A stretch of 6,360 nt of DNA from Moorella sp. UBA4076 (GCA_002383405.1 DFYS01000101.1:1-6360), one strand, 5' to 3'; positions 1 through 5,902 are shown, counted from the stretch's first letter. Translations and numbers: made by a program. Notes: generated by a model from the sequence alone, not told the origin.

Positions 1-18
1 CATAAACGGAGGTGGGCA

Positions 19-1128
19 ATGATGCTCAGGGAGGGAGAATGCCGGATACCGTCAGGATGCGCCATCAGCGGCTTTATCAACAGGGACGGCCGCCGGGTGA
101 ACGGCAGCGCCATCATCCAGTCCATTGCTCTGATGCAGGAGCGTTCCAACGGCCTGGGGGGCGGTTTCGCCGCTTACGGCATTTATCCGGAGTACCAGGA
201 TTACTATGCCCTGCACCTGCTCTTTGCCGATAAGCTCAGCCGTAACCAGGTAGAGGAATTGATCAAGGATAATTTCTATATTGAAGCCGAAGACCGCATC
301 CCCACCCGGCATGTGCGGGAGATTGGCAAAGCGCCCCTGCTGTGGCGCTATTTTGTCACCCCCCGCCTGGCGAAAATCGAGGAAGCCCAGGAGACGGAAG
401 CCGATTTTATGAGCCGTCTGGTGATGCGCATCAACGACAGCGTCGACGGCGCCTACGTCGTTTCCAGCGGTAAAAACATGGGGGCCTTCAAAGGGGTGGG
501 ATACCCGGAAGCCATCGGCGAGTTCTTCCGTCTGGACGAATACCAGGCCTACAGCTGGATCGCCCACGGCCGTTTTCCTACCAATACGCCGGGCTGGTGG
601 GGCGGTGCCCATCCCTTTACCTTGCTGGACTGGGCGGTAGTCCATAACGGCGAGATATCGTCCTACGGTGCCAATCGCCGTTTCCTGGAGATGTACGGCT
701 ATAAAATGACCCTGCAGACAGATACGGAAGTGGTTGCCTATACCGTTGACCTGCTGGTACGGCGCCACGGGCTGTCGCTGGAAACGGCGGCACAGGTGCT
801 GGCCGCTCCCTTCTGGCAGGAGGTCGACCGCCTGCCGGCAGCGGAGCGCGAACTCTATACCCGGCTGCGGGTGGTATACGGCAGCCTGCTGTTAAACGGG
901 CCCTTTTCCATTATCGTCGGCTTCAGCGGCGGTTTTATGGCCCTCAACGACCGTATCAAACTGCGGCCCCTGGTAGCCGGCTCCCACGGCGCCACCCTGT
1001 ACGCCGCCAGCGAGGAGGCCGCCATCCGCGAGATCTGCCCTGATGTGGAAAAGGTCTGGTACCCGCGGGGCGGCGAGCCGGTGATCGGTCGCCTGGAGGA
1101 GGAAGCCCAATGCCGGCTCTCAGCCTGA
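19..1128 (+). CDS. gltB1: Glutamate synthase, glutamine amidotransferase subunit (class II GATase; GltB domain 1)
   Basis: The 369-residue protein hydrolyses glutamine and should pass the ammonia to the FMN subunit encoded next. The class-II GATase signature is clear. A likely catalytic Cys14 lies in SGCAISG, GRFPTNT is at 184-190, HNGEI at 209-213, TDTE at 234-237, LRPL at 315-318, and ASEEAAI is near 330-336. Because the nucleophile must be N-terminal in this family, about 13 residues are probably removed as a propeptide, as in GltB and PurF. The protein is the size of an isolated GATase domain, not of full GltB. GGAGGT at 8-13 fits the ATG at 19; the adjacent ATG at 22 would serve equally well and changes only one residue. 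The 3' end overlaps the next gene by 19 bp. No promoter can be seen because only 18 bp of upstream sequence are present. The family is certain; the subunit role comes from gene context. Confidence 0.95.
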   Translation: MMLREGECRIPSGCAISGFINRDGRRVNGSAIIQSIALMQERSNGLGGGFAAYGIYPEYQDYYALHLLFADKLSRNQVEELIKDNFYIEAEDRIPTRHVREIGKAPLLWRYFVTPRLAKIEEAQETEADFMSRLVMRINDSVDGAYVVSSGKNMGAFKGVGYPEAIGEFFRLDEYQAYSWIAHGRFPTNTPGWWGGAHPFTLLDWAVVHNGEISSYGANRRFLEMYGYKMTLQTDTEVVAYTVDLLVRRHGLSLETAAQVLAAPFWQEVDRLPAAERELYTRLRVVYGSLLLNGPFSIIVGFSGGFMALNDRIKLRPLVAGSHGATLYAASEEAAIREICPDVEKVWYPRGGEPVIGRLEEEAQCRLSA

Positions 1129-2630
1129 TGCCCCCTGAATTCAGCATCGTCCGCGATGAGAATAAGTGCGTCAAATGCCTGGCCTGCGTCCGTCAGTGCG
1201 GTTTTGGCGCCCAGCAATATGACGCTGCCGACGACCGCCTCTATACCATTGACGCCAACTGCGTTAACTGCCAGCGCTGCGTCAGCATCTGCCCGACCGG
1301 TGCCCTGACGATCTATAAAAACCCGCCGCCGCTCAGGCCCCATGCCTACTGGACGGAGAACCACCTGCGTAACATTGCCAAACAGGCGGAAACCGGCGGG
1401 GTGCTCCTCACCGGTATGGGGAACGACCAGCCCTTCCCGGCTTATTTCGACCGGCTGCTGTTAAACGCCAGCCAGGTAACCAATCCGTCCATCGACCCTT
1501 TGCGGGAACCGATGGAGTTGCGAACTTATCTGGGCCGGCGTCCGGAAGCAGGGGGCATGATGGAGGGACGCGAGGAGCGCCAAGCTAAAACCCGAACACC
1601 TCTGGTGCCCATTGAAACCCCCATCATGTTTTCGGCTATGTCCTATGGGTCCATCAGCCATGAAGCTTTTACCTCCCTGGCCCGCGCGGCCAAAGAATTC
1701 GGCACCATGTTTAATACCGGCGAAGGCGGCCTGCCGGGTGATCTCTATGATTACGCCGACCATGCCGTGGTCCAGGTGGCCTCGGGCCGCTTCGGCGTCC
1801 ATGCCGATTACCTGAACGCCGGGCGCATCGTGGAGATCAAAATCGGTCAGGGGGCCAAGCCGGGCATCGGCGGCCACCTGCCCGGAGAGAAGATCACCGC
1901 CGCGGTGGCGGCGACGCGGATGATCCCGGAGGGGACTGATGCCCTGTCGCCGGCACCGCATCACGATATCTACTCCATCGAGGACCTGAAACAGCTGATC
2001 TTTACCTTGAAAGAAGCCACCCGTTACCAGAAACCGGTATCAGTCAAGATCTCAGCCGTTCATAACGTTGCCGCTATCGCCAGCGGCATCGCCCGTGCCG
2101 GCGCCGACATTATCGCAATTGACGGCTTCCGCGGCGGCACCGGGGCGGCACCGACGATGATCCGCGACCACGTGGGTATCCCCATCGAGCTGGCTATTGC
2201 CGCCGTCGACCAGCGTCTCCGCGATGAGGGCATCCGCAACCAGATATCCCTGGTGGCTGCCGGCGGTTTCCGCAGCAGCGCCGATGTGGTCAAGGCCATC
2301 GCCCTGGGCGCCGACGCCGTCTATATTGCTACCGCCGCCCTGATTGCATTGGGTTGCCACCTCTGCCAGAAGTGCTACACCGGCAAGTGCAGCTGGGGTA
2401 TCGCCACCCAGGACCCTTATAGAAGCCGGCGCTTGAACCCGGAAATCGGCGCCGAGCGCCTTTATAACCTGCTGCGGGGCTGGTCGCACGAGATCAAAGA
2501 AATGCTGGGCGGCATGGGCATCAACTCCATTGAAAGTCTGCGCGGCAACCGCCTGCACCTGCGGGGCGTAGGCTTAAACGAGGTGGAACTGAAACTCCTG
2601 GGCGTCAAGCACGCCGGCGAAGCCATGTAG
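1110..2630 (+). CDS. gltB2: Glutamate synthase, FMN-binding synthase subunit with N-terminal 2x[4Fe-4S] ferredoxin domain (GltB domain 2)
   Basis: This 506-residue protein is the catalytic core that reductively aminates 2-oxoglutarate to glutamate on FMN. Residues about 12-70 form a bacterial-type ferredoxin domain with two CxxCxxCxxxC motifs (Cys20/23/26/30 and Cys51/54/57/61). Residues about 165-440 are the (beta/alpha)8 FMN domain. It shows GEGG at 204-207, a KPGIGGHLPG loop at 250-259, a lysine in VSVK (313), IDGFRGGTGAAP at 337-348 and AAGGF at 383-387. Cys416, Cys422 and Cys427 match the C-x5-C-x4-C motif of the GltB 3Fe-4S cluster, and an extra Cys419 sits between them. Classical GltB lacks the N-terminal ferredoxin domain; it is known in the archaeal-type split enzymes. 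GGAGGAGG at 1095-1102 supports ATG 1110. An in-frame ATG at 1128 would overlap the upstream TGA but has no nearby ribosome binding site. Confidence 0.95.
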   Translation: MPALSLMPPEFSIVRDENKCVKCLACVRQCGFGAQQYDAADDRLYTIDANCVNCQRCVSICPTGALTIYKNPPPLRPHAYWTENHLRNIAKQAETGGVLLTGMGNDQPFPAYFDRLLLNASQVTNPSIDPLREPMELRTYLGRRPEAGGMMEGREERQAKTRTPLVPIETPIMFSAMSYGSISHEAFTSLARAAKEFGTMFNTGEGGLPGDLYDYADHAVVQVASGRFGVHADYLNAGRIVEIKIGQGAKPGIGGHLPGEKITAAVAATRMIPEGTDALSPAPHHDIYSIEDLKQLIFTLKEATRYQKPVSVKISAVHNVAAIASGIARAGADIIAIDGFRGGTGAAPTMIRDHVGIPIELAIAAVDQRLRDEGIRNQISLVAAGGFRSSADVVKAIALGADAVYIATAALIALGCHLCQKCYTGKCSWGIATQDPYRSRRLNPEIGAERLYNLLRGWSHEIKEMLGGMGINSIESLRGNRLHLRGVGLNEVELKLLGVKHAGEAM

Positions 2631-2647
2631 TGGGGGAGGGGATCCTG

Positions 2648-3103
2648 ATGAAAAAAGTCTATGCCCGGCCGCTGTGGTGCATGAACTGCCACCTCTGTGA
2701 AGTCAACTGCATTGTCGCCCATTCCCGCAGCCGCGACCTTTTCCGGGCCTATAAGCGCGAAAATTTAAGGGGTACGGCGCGGGTTATAGTCGAAGAGCGC
2801 CTGCCCCTCTCAGTGGCCGTCCAGTGCCGCCACTGTGACGACCCGGCCTGTGTTGCCGGCTGCATCTCCGGGGCGATGGTGAAAGACCCGGCTACAGGTA
2901 TCGTCTACTGTCAGGAGGATAAGTGCGTCGGCTGCTGGACGTGCGTGGCCGCCTGTCCTTACGGGGCCATCCAGCCCGGCGAGAAAAACGGCCGTCCACT
3001 GCCGTTAAAGTGCGACCTCTGCCGGGAAACTGGCGAGCCGGCCTGCGTGGCCGGCTGCCCTAATCGGGCCCTCGTTTGGGAAGAGAGGAGGGCAGGAGCA
3101 TGA
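2648..3103 (+). CDS. Four-cluster ferredoxin-like electron-transfer protein (HycB/CooF/DmsB type), probable glutamate synthase subunit
   Basis: The 151-residue soluble protein has 17 cysteines, 16 of which fall into four [4Fe-4S] sets: Cys11/14/17/21, Cys60/63/68/72, Cys93/96/99/103 and Cys122/125/133/137. This is the pattern of the HycB/CooF/DmsB family of electron-wire subunits, which link a flavin or hydrogenase module to a catalytic partner. There is no signal peptide or membrane segment, so it is cytoplasmic. It lies between the FMN subunit and an FAD oxidoreductase, so it most likely carries electrons from NAD(P)H/FAD to the synthase and replaces the Fe-S function of GltD. ATG 2648 is chosen because GGAGG at 2635-2639 lies 8 nt upstream; a GTG at 2630 would overlap that site. 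The stop overlaps the next start as ATGA. The fold is certain, and the partner is inferred from context. It could also accept electrons from free ferredoxin. Confidence 0.9.
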   Translation: MKKVYARPLWCMNCHLCEVNCIVAHSRSRDLFRAYKRENLRGTARVIVEERLPLSVAVQCRHCDDPACVAGCISGAMVKDPATGIVYCQEDKCVGCWTCVAACPYGAIQPGEKNGRPLPLKCDLCRETGEPACVAGCPNRALVWEERRAGA

Positions 3104-4332
3104 AATACGTCCTTATCGGCAATTCCGTCGCCGCCGTCAACGCCGTAGCCGGTATCCGGGAATACGATAACGAAGGGTCGATTACCATCGTTGCGGCGGA
3201 AAACCACTACGCCTACGGCCGGCCCCTTATTTCCTACTGGCTGGAAGGGCGGGTCCCGAACGCAGCCATGCCCTACCGGCCGCAGGAGTTTTATGCGCAG
3301 AATAACGCCAGCGTCCTTCTGGGCCGCCGCGCCATAAAACTTGACCCCGTAGCCCGGGAGGTCAGCCTGGATGACGGTACGGGGTTACCTTACGACCGCC
3401 TGCTGGTCGCCACCGGCGGCCGTCCCTTTGTACCGCCCATTAAGGGGTTAACGCCGGACAATTACTTTACTTTTGTTAACTACGACGACGTCCGCCGCCT
3501 GGAAGCCGTGGCCACGCCGGGACGGGAGGCGGTCATCCTGGGGGCCGGGCCGACAGGTCTCAAAGCGATGGAGAGCCTGGTGCAGCGGGGCGTCCAGGTC
3601 ACCCTGGCGGAACTGGCCGACCGCATCTGGGCGCCGGCCCTGGACCCGGAAGCAGCGGCCCTGGTGGCCGGATTCCTGCAAGATCAAGGCGTCAAGCTTT
3701 ATTTAAACGATACTTTAGCAAGCGTCCGTGGCATGGCAGGCGGCCGCCTGGAATTACAACTTCAGTCCGGCCGCGAAATGACGGCAGACATACTGGTCAT
3801 CGCCATCGGCGTCCGGCCCAACGTCGAGCTGCTGGAGGGACTGCCCGGGGTGACCATTAACCGCGGTATTATGGTGGGGCCGGACTTGAGCACCGGCCTG
3901 CCCGGCGTCTACGCCGCCGGGGATGTGGTTGCCGGCAACCCGCCGCTACTGCCCCATGCGGCCATCCAGGGGAAGATAGCCGGACGCAACATGGCCGGGG
4001 CCAGCGAGACTTATCAACCGTTGTCTCCCTACAACGCCCTGGGGTTCCTGGGCCTGCATATCATCAGCATGGGCAACAGCGCCGCGACCGGGGATGAGTA
4101 TGATATTCTTAAAGAAATCGACCCCGTCACCCGCATCTATCGCAAGCTGGTAATCAAGGATAAGCACCTGGTTGGCGCCCTCTTCCTCAATAAACTTGAC
4201 CGCGCCGGTCTCTACCGCCGCTTGCTCGAGGAAGGTACGGACGTTACACCCTTGCAGGATGAATTACTGCAGCCGCATTTCGGGCTTTTAAGCCTGCCGG
4301 AAGAGGTATGGCAGCAATGGCTGGTAGAATGA
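3100..4332 (+). CDS. FAD-dependent NAD(P)H oxidoreductase (NirB N-terminal/rubredoxin reductase-like), probable reductase subunit of glutamate synthase
   Basis: This 410-residue protein is a two-dinucleotide-domain flavoprotein. The FAD-binding N-terminus reads YVLIGNSVAA (3-12), a GNSxA variant of the usual GxGxxG that is typical of the NirB/NasD-like branch. LLVATGGRPF is at 101-110. The NAD(P)-binding motif GAGPTG is at 148-153, followed by the acidic strand end VTLAE (167-171). IGVRPN is at 236-241 and the second FAD motif YAAGD is at 271-275. There is no CxxxxC redox-disulfide pair, so it is not a thioredoxin reductase or lipoamide dehydrogenase. Residues after about 305 form a C-terminal interface-type domain. 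It probably oxidises NAD(P)H and reduces the neighbouring polyferredoxin. Glu171 at the end of the second beta strand hints at NADH rather than NADPH, but weakly. GGAGG at 3087-3091 supports ATG 3100, which overlaps the upstream TGA by 3 bp. A free-standing NADH:rubredoxin oxidoreductase is the alternative. Confidence 0.88.
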   Translation: MKYVLIGNSVAAVNAVAGIREYDNEGSITIVAAENHYAYGRPLISYWLEGRVPNAAMPYRPQEFYAQNNASVLLGRRAIKLDPVAREVSLDDGTGLPYDRLLVATGGRPFVPPIKGLTPDNYFTFVNYDDVRRLEAVATPGREAVILGAGPTGLKAMESLVQRGVQVTLAELADRIWAPALDPEAAALVAGFLQDQGVKLYLNDTLASVRGMAGGRLELQLQSGREMTADILVIAIGVRPNVELLEGLPGVTINRGIMVGPDLSTGLPGVYAAGDVVAGNPPLLPHAAIQGKIAGRNMAGASETYQPLSPYNALGFLGLHIISMGNSAATGDEYDILKEIDPVTRIYRKLVIKDKHLVGALFLNKLDRAGLYRRLLEEGTDVTPLQDELLQPHFGLLSLPEEVWQQWLVE

Positions 4333-4342
4333 GGTGGAATTG

Positions 4343-5080
4343 ATGGAAACTTTAAACGCCCGCAGCCTGCATTATCAGGTTTTGAATGAGTCTATCAGGA
4401 ACCTGCTCGATAACGGCTGCCGGGAACTGGTTTTAAAAAATGTCAACGGCCAGCGCTATATCGGTGCCGGTGTCCGGCAGCAGGCCCGCCTGGAGATTCA
4501 CGGCGTACCGGGCAACAATCTGGCCGCCCTGATGGACGGCCTGGAAATAGAAGTCTTCGGCAATGCCCAGGACGGCGTCGGCAACACCATGAACGACGGC
4601 ACGGTAATTATCCACGGCAATACCGCCGACATCACCGGCTACTCCATGCGCGGCGGCCGTATCTTCATCCGCGGCAACGTCGGTTACCGGGTAGGGATCC
4701 ATATGAAGGCCTTCCAGGATAAAAACCCCTTGATCGTCATCGGCGGCCAGGCCGGGGACTTCTTCGGCGAGTATATGGCCGGCGGTAACCTGGTCCTCCT
4801 GGGCCTGGATTTGCCACCCGGCGAAGCTATCGCCGGCAACTTTGTCGCTACCGGGATGCACGGGGGGGCGATCTTCATCCGCGGTCAGGTAGACCCTGAG
4901 CGCCTGGGTAAAGAAGTAAAAGCGGTAGCCCCCACGGCAGCCGACCAGCAGCGCCTGCAGGAGATCGCCGGCGAATTTGCCGGTTACTTCAACCTGGAGG
5001 CAGAAAAGATCCTGGCGCGGCCCTTTACCAAACTGATACCCTACAACAAGCGGCCGTATGGGACTATGTATGCTTATTGA
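4343..5080 (+). CDS. gltB3: Glutamate synthase GXGXG beta-helix subunit (GltB domain 3, FwdC-like)
   Basis: The 245-residue protein corresponds to the C-terminal GXGXG domain of GltB, a right-handed beta-helix that holds the GATase and FMN domains in register in the fused enzyme. Stacked glycine repeats run from about residue 40 to 182: IGAG, IHGVPGNN, VFGNAQDGVG (71-80), NDGTVIIHGN, MRGGRIFIRGN (102-112), VGYRVGIHMK, IGGQAGDFFGEYMAGG (133-148) and HGGAIFIRGQ (173-182). Relatives occur as FwdC/FmdC of formylmethanofuran dehydrogenase, but the operon makes glutamate synthase the right assignment. ATG 4343 is preferred, with GAGG at 4331-4334 placed 8 nt upstream; a GTG at 4334 overlaps that site. 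The start is 10 nt after the previous stop, so coupling is likely. The domain is non-catalytic. It is the last recognisable gene of the operon. Confidence 0.93.
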   Translation: METLNARSLHYQVLNESIRNLLDNGCRELVLKNVNGQRYIGAGVRQQARLEIHGVPGNNLAALMDGLEIEVFGNAQDGVGNTMNDGTVIIHGNTADITGYSMRGGRIFIRGNVGYRVGIHMKAFQDKNPLIVIGGQAGDFFGEYMAGGNLVLLGLDLPPGEAIAGNFVATGMHGGAIFIRGQVDPERLGKEVKAVAPTAADQQRLQEIAGEFAGYFNLEAEKILARPFTKLIPYNKRPYGTMYAY

Positions 5081-5089
5081 GAGGTGAGT

Positions 5090-5212
5090 ATGGAAAAACC
5101 AACTTTAGCTATACTACCTGGCAAACAGATACGTGAACCCGAAGGCCAAAAAGATCCTTTGTTGATCTATTGGATGTATTATGCTACTATGGCTATAGTA
5201 TGGCAAGAATAG
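5090..5212 (+). CDS. Possible 40-residue small protein or 5' remnant of a lost operon gene
   Basis: An ATG at 5090 follows GAGGTGAG (5081-5088), a good match to the anti-Shine-Dalgarno complement, just after the gltB3 stop. The frame stays open for 40 codons to TAG at 5210. The product starts MEKPTLAILPG, is polar and lysine-rich in its first half and aromatic/hydrophobic near the end. I do not recognise it. Its last 15 or so codons coincide with the hicBA promoter and palindrome, so that part of the protein need not be under selection. It may be a real small protein coupled to gltB3, the beginning of a gene whose rest was replaced when hicBA arrived, or chance. The ribosome binding site is the strongest argument that something starts, or once started, here. 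Confidence 0.35.
   Translation: MEKPTLAILPGKQIREPEGQKDPLLIYWMYYATMAIVWQE
5162..5200 (+). promoter_or_regulatory. Candidate hicBA promoter with palindromic operator
   Basis: Two overlapping sigma-A-like arrangements are visible: TTGATC (5162-5167), 17 nt, TACTAT (5185-5190); and TTGGAT (5170-5175), 18 nt, TATAGT (5194-5199). The sequence TACTATGGCTATAGTA (5185-5200) is a perfect 6-bp inverted repeat around a 4-bp spacer, and its arms cover both -10 elements. A protein bound there would block either promoter. This is the usual layout for autoregulated toxin-antitoxin operons. The -35 elements are poor matches, so the exact transcription start is uncertain. Confidence 0.5.
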
Positions 5213-5234
5213 CTCCGAGGATCAGCGGAGGTGG
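5213..5234 (+). promoter_or_regulatory. hicB ribosome binding site within a small potential hairpin
   Basis: GGAGG at 5227-5231 (within GGAGGTGG, 5227-5234) lies 9 nt before the TTG at 5241 and fixes that start. CTCCG at 5213-5217 can pair with CGGAG at 5226-5230 across an 8-nt loop, which would hide the site in mRNA. The 5-bp stem is weak and may be open at high growth temperature, so regulation by it is only a possibility. Confidence 0.4.
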
Positions 5235-5240
5235 ATATAA

Positions 5241-5465
5241 TTGCGACACTTCAAAGTCGTGGTAGAGAAGCATCCCGATGGCTACGTGGCCTATCCTCTG
5301 GGATTGAAGGGCGTAGTGGTAGGTGAAGGGGACTCTTACGAGGAAGCCCTGGATGATGTAAAATCGGCAATCAGCTTCCATGTGGAAACCTTTGGACAGG
5401 AAGTCCTGGAAGCCCAGTCTGATGTGATGGAAGTATTTGTTGCCGAAACAGGGGTGGCTATATAA
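5241..5465 (+). CDS. hicB: HicB-family antitoxin (short, single-domain)
   Basis: The 74-residue protein matches the short HicB/UPF0150 type. A beta strand (HFKVVVEK) is followed by PDGYVAYPLGLKGVVVGEG (12-30), then a helix DSYEEALDDV to about residue 52, and a final strand (MEVFVAE). These make the partial RNase H fold that binds and neutralises the HicA toxin. Longer HicB proteins add a C-terminal ribbon-helix-helix or helix-turn-helix DNA-binding domain; this one ends without it. The start is TTG, supported by GGAGG 9 nt upstream; the only in-frame ATG lies far inside the fold, near residue 63. It abuts hicA directly, with antitoxin first, the reverse of the classical E. coli hicAB order but common with short HicB. 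Family assignment is firm; activity is inferred. Confidence 0.88.
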   Translation: MRHFKVVVEKHPDGYVAYPLGLKGVVVGEGDSYEEALDDVKSAISFHVETFGQEVLEAQSDVMEVFVAETGVAI

Positions 5466-5705
5466 TTGCACAAGTGGCCAGTTGACGCCCCAAAAACCAG
5501 GGTCCTCAAAGCTATGAACAAGTTGGGATTTGAGCTGGTTCGCGAGGGAAATCATCTGGCCCTGGCCCGTACCAATCCAAACGGCACGGTGACCCCAATG
5601 ACCATGCCCAATCACGACCGGATCAAGGGATCAACCCTGCGGACTATTTGCACCCAGGCTGGTATTTCTAGAGAAGATTTTTTAGCTGCTTATGATAATA
5701 CCTGA
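5466..5705 (+). CDS. hicA: HicA-family mRNA interferase toxin
   Basis: The 79-residue protein has the double-stranded-RNA-binding-like HicA fold: an N-terminal helix (TRVLKAMNKLGF, 11-22), a strand with the active-site motif REGNH (26-30, His30 the presumed catalytic residue), and the conserved tail MPNHDRIKGSTL (47-58) plus AGISREDFL (65-73). HicA toxins cleave mRNA independently of the ribosome and are held inactive by HicB. The TTG start follows the hicB TAA with no gap. A purine stretch GGGGTGG at 5451-5457 is a weak ribosome binding site, so translation is probably coupled to hicB, which would keep antitoxin in excess. An ATG at 5511-5520 would delete part of the first helix and is rejected as start. 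All key residues are present, so the toxin looks intact. Confidence 0.88.
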   Translation: MHKWPVDAPKTRVLKAMNKLGFELVREGNHLALARTNPNGTVTPMTMPNHDRIKGSTLRTICTQAGISREDFLAAYDNT

Positions 5706-5759
5706 TTGGAAAAAAGCCTTACCAGCCAGGATGCTGGGGTTCTACGTTCTCTAACTAAA

Positions 5760-5774
5760 GGGGGTTCCGCCCCC
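5760..5774. repeat. GC-rich inverted repeat (5-bp G/C stem)
   Basis: GGGGG (5760-5764) and CCCCC (5770-5774) flank a TTCCG loop. No T-run follows on either strand, so it is a weak candidate for intrinsic termination after hicA. It may instead be part of a decayed element. A second small inverted repeat, CCAGC/GCTGG, is at 5722-5737. Neither is assigned a role. Confidence 0.4.
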
Positions 5775-5792
5775 AACCCAATCTTGCCGGCG

Positions 5793-5810
5793 TGACAATT
5801 TCTCTTTTGC
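5793..5810. mobile_element. Possible solo insertion-sequence end (IS21-like), unverified
   Basis: TGACAATTTCTCTTTTGC recalls the ends of IS21-family elements, which carry repeated 'gacaattt'-type transposase sites. There is no second copy in the window, no transposase fragment and no target duplication, so this is resemblance from memory only. If real, it would be a relic explaining how hicBA came to sit between two housekeeping-type loci. Confidence 0.15.
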
Positions 5811-5867
5811 TGGCTATGGCGGCCTAAACAACTTGTTTTTTATTGCAGTTTTGAAGGCGTAAGGCAC

Positions 5868-5900
5868 TAAAAGCCATCTGCTTCTCGCAGATGGCTTTTA
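5868..5900. terminator. Bidirectional intrinsic terminator between hicA and the convergent rubredoxin gene
   Basis: TAAAAGCCATCTGC (5868-5881) and GCAGATGGCTTTTA (5887-5900) form a perfect 14-bp stem around a TTCTC loop. The A-run on the left and T-run on the right give a U-run at the 3' side of the RNA hairpin on both strands, the layout of a terminator shared by convergent genes. It lies 162 bp after hicA and 78 bp beyond the stop of the minus-strand gene. Confidence 0.85.
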
Positions 5901-5902
5901 CT

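Noticed and set aside
52..768. Long minus-strand open frame (238 codons) opposite the GATase gene
   Set aside because: The plus strand here has clear class-II GATase motifs. The antisense frame shows no recognisable domain and is a by-product of GC-rich codon bias.
2052..2558. Minus-strand open frame of 168 codons opposite the FMN subunit
   Set aside because: It mirrors a conserved FMN domain and is Ala/Gly/Val-rich low-information sequence with no ribosome binding site or domain.
2630..2647. Upstream GTG start for the polyferredoxin
   Set aside because: It falls on the ribosome binding site GGGGGAGGGG that serves ATG 2648, and the family begins close to the first Cys motif.
3076..3099. Upstream TTG start for the FAD oxidoreductase
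   Set aside because: ATG 3100 has GGAGG 8 nt upstream and starts right at the FAD-binding beta strand; the extra residues from the TTG are encoded by that ribosome binding site.
5193..5615. Minus-strand open frame of 140 codons across hicBA
   Set aside because: Both hicB and hicA match known families on the plus strand; the antisense frame has no supporting motif.
5733..5780. tRNA-like 'GGTTC' and G/C runs
   Set aside because: No acceptor stem, anticodon arm or T-arm of correct spacing can be built around them.
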